NCBI GenBank assembly: GCA_018814745.1
Contig: JAHIZC010000193.1
Span: forward strand, 1-5,331
DNA length: 5,331 nt
From: Candidatus Omnitrophota bacterium
Lineage (GTDB): Bacteria > Omnitrophota > Gorgyraeia > Gygaellales > Profunditerraquicolaceae
Reading direction: 5' to 3'
Part shown: one piece after another, positions 1 to 5,331 of the stretch
Position numbering within the stretch: the stretch's first letter is position 1
How the letters are laid out: each line of letters starts with the position of its first letter
Notes under the pieces: generated by a model
What the model was told of the DNA's origin: nothing
Database searches by the model: none
What the model saw: the letters and a program-made list of their open reading frames with translations, nothing else
Program-made: the position numbers and the translations under genes

Positions 1-1339
1 CGATGTCGATCAGCCGGTTTACTGCTGAAGCTGCATCGTTAGTATGCAAAGTACTTAATACCAGGTGCCCGGTTAAAGCAGCCCGGGAGCAAATCTGCGC
101 GGTTTCCAGATCCCTGACCTCACCGACTAACATTACATCTGGATCCTGCCTTAAGAAACTACGCAGTGCCGCCGAAAATGTAAGGCCTATCTCCGGTTTG
201 ATCTGAACCTGATTTACCCCGTCCAATTTATACTCCACCGGATCTTCAATAGTAATGATATTTTTACTGGGATCCTTTATTTCGTTTAATATTGCATAGA
301 GGGTGGTTGTCTTCCCGCTGCCGGTTGGACCGGTTAAAAATACCAGTCCGTGAGGTGACTTTATCGTACTGCGCATAAGCTCAAGCTGATTAGAATCAAA
401 CCCTAACTGGTTCATATCCAGGATCACCTTACTCCTATCAAGCAGTCTTAAAACTAATTTTTCTCCGTAAATAGTAGGTACTGAAGAAACTCTTATATCT
501 ACGGGAAGCTGTCCGATCTTCACTAAAAACGCACCGTCCTGCGGCAGGCGTTTTTCGGCTATATCTAATTTAGCTAATATCTTTATGCGTGATATGATCG
601 CTAGAATTAAATGTTTTGAAGGCGGAGGTATTTCATAGAGTTTTCCGTCGATACGGTACCTTAAAGAAATCCTCTCCTTAAAAGGCTCAATATGTATATC
701 AGAAGCCAGTTCATCGATCGCCTGACGGATAATCAAATCCACTAATTTAACTACCGGCGCCTCCTCAGCTCTAGCAATCAACTTATCTAAACTCAGCTCC
801 TCATCCGAATCCGAGCTCGTTATTATTGAATCCGGCATCTCTTCAGACGTAAGATCATAACTTGCATCTATTGCGTTTTTAAACATCGCTGATTTACCAT
901 AGAATTGTTCGATCGCCTTGCTAATATCAGGCCTTGTCGCTATTACCGGGTTGATCTCACAGTTGGTCAATTTTCTTAAGTTATCTATCAGCATAAGATC
1001 TAGCGGATCGCTAACAGCCACGGTTATTGATCTTAAGGTTCTTGACAAAGGGAGCACTACATACTTGATCGCAAAATCCTGAGGAATAAGCTGCTGTAGG
1101 TCTTGATCTGCTGCCGGTTTAAGCAAGCCCGTACCTAAAGAAAAATAGGGAATATTAAGCTGTTTGGCTAATACTGAAACCATATCATCTTCTTTAATTA
1201 TACCCAGATTGATCAATACTTCACCAAGACGCCCGCCATCCTGTCGTTGAACGCTTATTGCCTTCTCCAACTGCTGGGCATTGATAATCCCCTCTTTGAT
1301 CAAAAGTTCCCCTAATCTTAAGTATTTATCTTTAGTCAT
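1..1339 (-). CDS. gspE: GspE/PilB-family assembly ATPase with MshEN-type N domain (3' end truncated by window)
   Basis: Cytoplasmic hexameric ATPase that powers pilin or pseudopilin assembly. The reading frame is open from an ATG at 1339 to the window edge, giving 446 residues; the family usually has about 560, so the C-terminal ~110 (including the usual tetracysteine zinc site) lie outside. Residues 1-147 form an MshEN/T2SSE_N domain with two RLGE(L/V)LI repeats (8-31, 37-60). An acidic Ser/Asp/Glu linker follows (about 160-185). The N2 domain carries SDIHIEP (213-219) and RYRIDG (227-232). The motor core has Walker A GPTGSGKTT (337-345), Asp box EDPVEY (365-370), Walker B DPDVMLVGEVRD (399-410) and His box TGHLVLSTLHTND (423-435). 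All catalytic motifs visible are intact; QDGA (267-270) replaces the usual QDGR. The ATG overlaps the secretin stop by one base (TAATG), with only a weak purine-rich ribosome site, so translational coupling is likely. GspE versus PilB cannot be settled; PilT is excluded by the long N-terminal region. Confidence 0.96.
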   Translation of the reverse strand, partial: MTKDKYLRLGELLIKEGIINAQQLEKAISVQRQDGGRLGEVLINLGIIKEDDMVSVLAKQLNIPYFSLGTGLLKPAADQDLQQLIPQDFAIKYVVLPLSRTLRSITVAVSDPLDLMLIDNLRKLTNCEINPVIATRPDISKAIEQFYGKSAMFKNAIDASYDLTSEEMPDSIITSSDSDEELSLDKLIARAEEAPVVKLVDLIIRQAIDELASDIHIEPFKERISLRYRIDGKLYEIPPPSKHLILAIISRIKILAKLDIAEKRLPQDGAFLVKIGQLPVDIRVSSVPTIYGEKLVLRLLDRSKVILDMNQLGFDSNQLELMRSTIKSPHGLVFLTGPTGSGKTTTLYAILNEIKDPSKNIITIEDPVEYKLDGVNQVQIKPEIGLTFSAALRSFLRQDPDVMLVGEVRDLETAQICSRAALTGHLVLSTLHTNDAASAVNRLIDI

Positions 1340-2889
1340 TATCTCTTCTTTTTCTCATACTGATTTAATACAGAACCAATGGCTAATTCGCGCCTGGTAC
1401 CGCCGACAGTATCCTGCTCCCTCTCCGGCAGTGATCCTTTCTTCAATCCAGCGATCTCCTTAATCTCCTCCTTGACAATATGAGGAGTGATGAAGACTAA
1501 TAATTCCCGATCTTCATCTTTATCTTTATTCCTATGCCTGAATAAAGCTCCTAAGAAAGGTATGTCCCCTAACACCGGTACTTTAACAATCGTTTCACTC
1601 TTACTGTGGCGGATCAAACCTCCGATCACTACCGTCTCGCCATCCCTGACCCGCACGGTTGTCTTTGCTGAACGTTCTTCAGGATCTTTAATAGAGGAAT
1701 CTAAACTACTGGTGGAGGTATCTTTTACCATAGGAAGAACAAACATAGTAATCTCTCCGGTTTCAATATTGACTTGAGGAGTTACCCTTAAACTAACGCC
1801 GGTCTCAACCCGCTCAGCTGTCTCCGCAGTTTCAGTGCTTAATTCACCGGTGGCAGACTGTATAGTTGATATATTAACTGCTTCATCTGTTACAACTTTT
1901 ATTTCAGCGGTCTCATTGTTTAAAGTAAGAATTCTTGGCCTGGCTAAAATTTTTGTATCAGAATGAGTCCTTAAAAGATCTAAATTTAGAGTCTGGCCTA
2001 AAACCGTAAGCACGCTTGGGGCAAAGTGATTCGCCCCCCATGCCTCATTGAGAGCATCATCAGTGCCTGTTTTCCCAAAACCTGAGGTTCCGCTGCCGCC
2101 AAAAGGAAAAGTAGTCAATCTTTGACCAACCACATTTAAGCTGGCAAAAGGATTACTCCACTCTATGCCCATATCATCTACAACACCCTTACTTACATCG
2201 AGAATTTCAACTTCTAATAATACCTGCGGTATCGACACATCTAAAGATGCAATAATACTAGCAATGACTTTCATATTTCTCGGTGTATCAGTAACAATCA
2301 GGCTATTGGTCCTATAATCTTCAATCACCGAACCATGCTCAGTGAGTAAATTTTTTACTGCCTTGGTTAAGCCCACATCTTGCTCTGAAGCCCACTTACC
2401 CCCTTCCTCCTGCTGACTCTCACCGCCAGTAACCGATACCACCATCTCATCACCACCAAGCGACTTTGACATCTCTGATTTTAGAGAAGAACTTGACACG
2501 CTGGCATATTTAAGGAAGAAAACACGAGTTATAGTTTCAACTGCAAGCTTCCCCCACTCTTTAACAATGAATATCTTGGCTTCTTCATCTAATTCATAAG
2601 AGAGGTTATTCGCCTTAAATAATTTATCCATTGCCATATTCAAAGGCACCTTATCCAGGTAGAGGGTTATTGTCCTATCCTGCACCACTTCCGAAGCAAT
2701 AAAGTTCAAGCCTGACTGAATGGAGAGAACCTTCAAAATATCCTTCAGGTCAGCATCTTTAAAATCCATGGATATTTCAGGCCCTAAGTCGGGAAAAGGC
2801 GCGCTCAGATCTGCGGATAATTTAGGTAAGAATAAGCAAAATAAAAATATAAAAATAAGTGAGTTTACTCTAAATAGCCCTTTCTTCAT
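1339..2889 (-). CDS. pilQ: Secretin, PilQ/GspD family, short form with N0 and one N1 domain
   Basis: Outer-membrane secretin that oligomerises into the gated channel through which a pilus or secreted protein leaves. The 516-residue product starts with a Sec signal peptide (KK at 2-3, hydrophobic 10-22, likely cleavage after LSA at 26; the Cys at 18 is not in a good lipobox). Residues 38-112 form an N0/STN domain. Residues 120-219 form one N1/KH-like domain with the hallmark TNSLIVTDTP (194-203), interrupted by a Gly/Glu/Gln-rich insert (about 146-174). The secretin barrel spans 222-472, with LARPRILTLNNETAEI (315-330), TGVSLRVTPQVN (363-374) and VPVLGDIPFLGALF (437-450), ending ELLVFITPHIV (462-472). 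A charged 44-residue tail follows. It is shorter than typical PilQ or GspD (roughly 650-750 residues) and lacks AMIN domains and extra N domains. The start ATG shares a base with the upstream stop and has a strong ribosome site. PilQ and GspD are both possible names; membership of the secretin family is certain. Confidence 0.96.
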   Translation of the reverse strand: MKKGLFRVNSLIFIFLFCLFLPKLSADLSAPFPDLGPEISMDFKDADLKDILKVLSIQSGLNFIASEVVQDRTITLYLDKVPLNMAMDKLFKANNLSYELDEEAKIFIVKEWGKLAVETITRVFFLKYASVSSSSLKSEMSKSLGGDEMVVSVTGGESQQEEGGKWASEQDVGLTKAVKNLLTEHGSVIEDYRTNSLIVTDTPRNMKVIASIIASLDVSIPQVLLEVEILDVSKGVVDDMGIEWSNPFASLNVVGQRLTTFPFGGSGTSGFGKTGTDDALNEAWGANHFAPSVLTVLGQTLNLDLLRTHSDTKILARPRILTLNNETAEIKVVTDEAVNISTIQSATGELSTETAETAERVETGVSLRVTPQVNIETGEITMFVLPMVKDTSTSSLDSSIKDPEERSAKTTVRVRDGETVVIGGLIRHSKSETIVKVPVLGDIPFLGALFRHRNKDKDEDRELLVFITPHIVKEEIKEIAGLKKGSLPEREQDTVGGTRRELAIGSVLNQYEKKKR

Positions 2890-3383
2890 TATCGTCCTCC
2901 TTTAGATTCTTTATCTGACGTAGCCATCATCGCCGGAGAAGCAATTTTATATTCGCTATCTTCAAAAGAAAAAACTATGCCATCTTTATCAATATTTATA
3001 ATACCGATCTCTGTTCCCTGTATTTCATCCAGCTGCATTGTATCCCCTGCTTTTACTACACGGCTATTGATAATCGCTTGAGGAAACCTTCCTCCCCAGG
3101 TAATACCTTGAAGCTCTAATTTCGGAGGATCTCTCCTTACTTCAGGTGCAAACGACCTCTCCACTTGTCCTGTCCTGACTACCGCCTCTTCCTTATCCTT
3201 ATCCCTGTTTACAAAAGGATCTATAAAACCTCCGGCATTATATTCTACCTTAGGTCTAATAAAACCTTGCGGAACCTCCTTAGTTTGCTCTGGGCTCGAT
3301 CCCTGAGAAATAGAAGCAAGTAAGAATATGCAAGCTATAAAAATAAAAATAACCATGATTAAATTTACTTCTTCTCTTATCAT
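2889..3383 (-). CDS. pilP: PilP/GspC-like periplasmic linker protein
   Basis: Small envelope protein (164 residues) predicted to connect the inner-membrane PilN-PilO platform to the secretin. The N terminus has a hydrophobic segment (about 8-25) that would be a signal anchor or signal peptide, then a flexible Pro/charged stretch holding the PilP-like motif YNAGGFIDPF (48-57). A compact beta-rich homology-region (HR) domain follows at about 87-149, with LELQGITWGG (89-98), AIINSRVVKAGD (103-114) and a closing EYKI. This HR fold, placed directly before a secretin gene, is the basis of the call; overall similarity to canonical PilP is low. Typical PilP is a lipoprotein, but Cys18 here is preceded by FIA and followed by more hydrophobic residues, so a GspC-style membrane anchor seems more likely. 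The ATG at 3383 directly abuts the upstream TAA and has no clear ribosome site; an internal ATG at 3356 (residue 10) is the alternative start. Its stop overlaps the secretin start. Confidence 0.85.
   Translation of the reverse strand: MIREEVNLIMVIFIFIACIFLLASISQGSSPEQTKEVPQGFIRPKVEYNAGGFIDPFVNRDKDKEEAVVRTGQVERSFAPEVRRDPPKLELQGITWGGRFPQAIINSRVVKAGDTMQLDEIQGTEIGIINIDKDGIVFSFEDSEYKIASPAMMATSDKESKGGR
2896..2903 (-). promoter_or_regulatory. Strong Shine-Dalgarno site for the secretin gene
   Basis: On the minus strand AAAGGAGG stands six bases before the ATG at 2889, inside the last codons of the PilP-like gene. This near-perfect anti-16S match supports the secretin start and suggests that the secretin, needed in many copies per channel, has its own strong initiation as well as coupling through the TAATG overlap. 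Confidence 0.8.
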
Positions 3384-3893
3384 TTACTTTTTTAGGACTA
3401 CATAGCTTACTGTTAAATTGATCTTCAGGCTCTCTTGATTGTACCCTGATAATATTTGAGCATTTTCCACTACAAAAATATCGCTGTGACTCTCTAACTT
3501 ACTGACAAACCTACCCAGAGAATGGTAATCCGGAGCCTTGAGCGTCAGATTAAAAGGAAGTTTTATATAATCATCGTATTGCTGGCCTGAATCCGGACTG
3601 ATAGTAGCAACCTGTACCCCCGACTCTGCAGCTAAATTACTCATCGTACTGATCACTGCTGATTCGTCTCTTCTCACTAAAAAATTATCATAGGATGTCA
3701 ATTTTTTTTCTGTTTTACTTATACTATCTAAAAGCTGGGTCTTCTGAGACTCGGATTTCATTCCTTGATTTATTAGCTTCAGTTTATTCTGCTGTTTTGT
3801 ATTTAACTTACTAATAATGAATAAAGTCAATAAAATTATGGTGATATTTAAGATAATAGCCTTGTATTTAGTGATTAATTCGCTTATTTCCAT
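3384..3893 (-). CDS. pilO: PilO/GspM-like inner-membrane platform protein
   Basis: Single-pass inner-membrane protein of 169 residues, predicted to pair with the PilN-like half of the upstream gene product. A short cytoplasmic head (1-11) leads into one transmembrane helix (about 12-29). A Gln/Lys/Ser-rich stretch predicted to be coiled coil follows (about 32-72), then a periplasmic alpha/beta domain (about 76-168) with LAAESGVQVATISP (87-100), an LPFNLTLKAPDYHSLGRFV strand-helix (112-130) and a final strand ending VSYVVLKK. The order helix, coiled coil, ferredoxin-like domain and the phrase 'F-L-x-L-(K/R)-G/A-x-Y-x-x-(L/I)-x-x-F' are characteristic of PilO, and GspM has the same plan. It is somewhat shorter than classic PilO (about 200 residues), mainly in the cytoplasmic N terminus. 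The start lies 14 bases after the upstream stop, behind a good ribosome site at 3903-3909. The next gene begins immediately after its TAA. Confidence 0.88.
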   Translation of the reverse strand: MEISELITKYKAIILNITIILLTLFIISKLNTKQQNKLKLINQGMKSESQKTQLLDSISKTEKKLTSYDNFLVRRDESAVISTMSNLAAESGVQVATISPDSGQQYDDYIKLPFNLTLKAPDYHSLGRFVSKLESHSDIFVVENAQILSGYNQESLKINLTVSYVVLKK

Positions 3894-3902
3894 TAAACTT
3901 TG

Positions 3903-3909
3903 CCCTTTT
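3903..3909 (-). promoter_or_regulatory. Shine-Dalgarno site for the PilO-like gene
   Basis: On the minus strand AAAAGGG lies nine bases before the ATG at 3893, within the 14-base gap after the PilM-PilN stop and overlapping that stop by two bases. It supports the chosen PilO-like start. Confidence 0.65.
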
Positions 3910-5331
3910 AATAATTCTTAGAGGATATTTTAAAGGAAGTTACGGTTTTCCCTCTGTATTCTTGACTTGCTAAAGAACTGATCGCCGTTCTGGTAAAATT
4001 TTTAGCAAATTCAGGATTGACCTGTAAAAGTGAAACAAACTCACTTACCGTGGAGAATTCTTTATCGCTCTGCCCCAAGTAAGTCATTCCATCAAGGATT
4101 AACTCTACCCTGTCATCTCTATTTCTTCTATAATTGATTGATGTAAGCCAGGTCCCCTCCGGCATGACCTTAGGCATAAGATTTATTATCTCGGTAAGGT
4201 AAAGTTGATTCTTAATTAGATTATCCAAGGCATCTAGTTTTTTCTTGTAATTTTCATCTAAGGCAGTCATTTCCTCGTAGCTTGCTCCTGACTTATCGCC
4301 GGCTAATTGATTATTGGCATTAACCATTTTCGTTAGTTCTCTTTTAAAAGGTAGAACCCGATAAATCCCAAAAACATAGGTAGCGATGATCAGAAATAAA
4401 CATAAAACGAACACCCTGCGATCCGGTCTCAACCCCTTCGCTAAAGCAAGGATTTCCTTCTGGGTTATTTCTCCCTGCGCTTCTTTCTTTTCTGCTGTTA
4501 CCAGGAGATCAACCGAAACTTTAGTCTTTACAGTGTTAGATAAAGAAGAGGTGTAGCCCTTTAAAAAACTTAAATAGCCCGTAACGGAGCTGTCAACATA
4601 TTTAGTCAGATCGACAAACTCAGCCTGTACCCCGATATCTGAAGTTATTGATTTAAGGCTGGCGTGGTCGTTTTGATTCGCAATGATTAATATTTTATCG
4701 GTATATTTTTCAGGGAATTTTCTTCGGTAATAATCTAACGAAACGCGGATCTCCGCTTTTAGTTTATCCAACGCCGAGCTCTGAAAATCTTCCTGGATCC
4801 CCCTTAAGTTCTCAGTTGCTGCGCCAAGGACTATATCGCGGCTAAATACGGGAAAATTCTTATCAAGGACTAAAAAATTAATTTCGTCTTCACTCTTAAG
4901 ATCAACCGAGAGAACACTAGCCACACCCTTTATCTTAAGCCTGTTTAATTTCAAAATCCTTAAGACACTGAAAGCAGAATATTCTATCGAGTTGATTCGG
5001 ATGTTCAGCTTCTGCAATATTTTGGTATAGCTATTCAGTGTTTTTTCCTTTATGCCTACAAAAAGAATTAAATTTGTCCGGCTCGCCTTATCAGAATAAA
5101 CCTGGAAAGCTGAATTCAGGTTTTCGACTTTAAAAGGTATATACTTTCTTACCTCAAAATTTACCGCGCCCGCTATTTCATTACGAGGCATAGTGGGCAT
5201 CTCAAAGCTGCGGATGATCAAATCCTTCCCCGGAAGGCAAAGCGTAGCTTCATCTGCTTCTATGTTATTTTTCCTCAGCTGATCAGTTAAAAGAGTTATA
5301 ATTTTTTCTTCTTCCGAGACCTTATCCTCTA
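3908..5331 (-). CDS. pilM: PilM-PilN fusion (GspL-like): actin-like domain, one membrane helix, periplasmic PilN domain (5' end truncated by window)
   Basis: Inner-membrane platform protein joining what are usually two genes. Counting the first full codon (5329) as residue 1, 473 residues are visible and the frame is open to the window edge, so the true start is upstream. The TTG at 5221 is not the start, because in-frame PilM sequence precedes it, including LCLPGKD (30-36). Residues 1-265 resemble the PilM actin-like domain: IRSFEMPTMP (38-47), FEVRKYIPF (58-66), VFSRDI (161-166) and SLDYYRRKFP (197-206). A transmembrane helix (about 305-324) leads to a heptad-like stretch (about 325-375) and a PilN-like alpha/beta domain (about 377-470) with MPEGTWLTSINYRR (389-402) and LDGMTYLGQ (412-420). 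No stop or credible internal start separates the halves. The first ~40-50 residues of PilM, with the phosphate-1 loop, are not visible. GspL has this same architecture, so gspL is an alternative name. Confidence 0.92.
   Translation of the reverse strand, partial: EDKVSEEEKIITLLTDQLRKNNIEADEATLCLPGKDLIIRSFEMPTMPRNEIAGAVNFEVRKYIPFKVENLNSAFQVYSDKASRTNLILFVGIKEKTLNSYTKILQKLNIRINSIEYSAFSVLRILKLNRLKIKGVASVLSVDLKSEDEINFLVLDKNFPVFSRDIVLGAATENLRGIQEDFQSSALDKLKAEIRVSLDYYRRKFPEKYTDKILIIANQNDHASLKSITSDIGVQAEFVDLTKYVDSSVTGYLSFLKGYTSSLSNTVKTKVSVDLLVTAEKKEAQGEITQKEILALAKGLRPDRRVFVLCLFLIIATYVFGIYRVLPFKRELTKMVNANNQLAGDKSGASYEEMTALDENYKKKLDALDNLIKNQLYLTEIINLMPKVMPEGTWLTSINYRRNRDDRVELILDGMTYLGQSDKEFSTVSEFVSLLQVNPEFAKNFTRTAISSLASQEYRGKTVTSFKISSKNY

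Noticed and set aside
3..206. Plus-strand open frame of 67 codons
   Set aside because: Lies antisense to the Walker B/His box region of the ATPase, whose motifs are unmistakable; no ribosome site or recognisable protein.
321..333. Inverted repeat CCGGT-TGG-ACCGG as a possible hairpin or operator
   Set aside because: It falls on the Walker A codons (Thr-Gly-Pro-Thr-Gly), is only five base pairs, and has no T run; coding constraint explains it.
1..1339. PilT-type retraction ATPase
   Set aside because: The protein has a long MshEN domain, linker and N2 domain before the motor core, which PilT lacks.
1281..1463. Plus-strand open frame of 60 codons
   Set aside because: Antisense to the secretin tail and ATPase start; composition is what reverse reading of those genes would give.
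1487..1777. Plus-strand open frame of 96 codons
   Set aside because: Antisense to the most conserved part of the secretin barrel; Ser/Thr/Leu-rich shadow translation without any domain.
2720..2905. Plus-strand open frame of 61 codons
   Set aside because: Antisense to the secretin signal peptide and N0 domain; no independent support.
3894..3907. Possible terminator or promoter in the only intergenic gap
   Set aside because: Fourteen bases are too few for either; the stretch is accounted for by the ribosome site of the PilO-like gene.
1..5331. Wholly new system, defence island or mobile element
   Set aside because: Every gene is assignable to the T4P/T2SS envelope machine and there are no repeats, integrase, transposase or composition breaks.

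Overview
The window is one uninterrupted run of five co-directional genes on the minus strand (transcription runs from high to low coordinates). Together they encode the envelope-spanning core of a type IV pilus (T4P) or type II secretion (T2SS) machine. In transcription order they are: a PilM-PilN fusion (5331-3908, 5' end cut by the window edge), a PilO/GspM-like protein (3893-3384), a PilP/GspC-like protein (3383-2889), an outer-membrane secretin PilQ/GspD (2889-1339) and the assembly ATPase GspE/PilB (1339-1, 3' end cut by the window edge). Coding density is essentially complete: the only gap is 14 bases, one junction abuts, and two share a single base in TAATG. I see no RNA gene, mobile element, repeat array, promoter or terminator. 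The operon evidently starts beyond 5331 and continues below position 1.

A secretin means the host has an outer membrane. Base composition is moderately AT-rich, all four visible stop codons are TAA, and AUA/AGA/AGG codons are common. The compact layout and divergent proteins would suit an uncultivated Gram-negative-type lineage such as Omnitrophota or a neighbouring phylum. That is an impression from style, not something the sequence proves.

The parts fit one machine. The cytoplasmic PilM-like domain, joined through one membrane helix to a periplasmic PilN-like domain, would pair with the single-pass PilO-like protein to form the inner-membrane platform. The PilP/GspC-like protein would bridge to the N0/N1 domains of the secretin. 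The hexameric ATPase would dock on the cytoplasmic side and power pseudopilin/pilin assembly. The platform protein (PilC/GspF) and pilins are not in the window.

The most notable points are: the PilM-PilN fusion, which reproduces GspL architecture inside a pilMNOPQ-like order so that the cluster can also be read as gspL-M-C-D-E; apparent loss of the nucleotide-binding motifs in its actin-like domain; a possible remnant of the PilN 'INLLP' peptide at the fusion junction; and a textbook two-motif MshEN cyclic-di-GMP-binding signature at the N terminus of the ATPase. This is a variant of a known machine, not a wholly new system.
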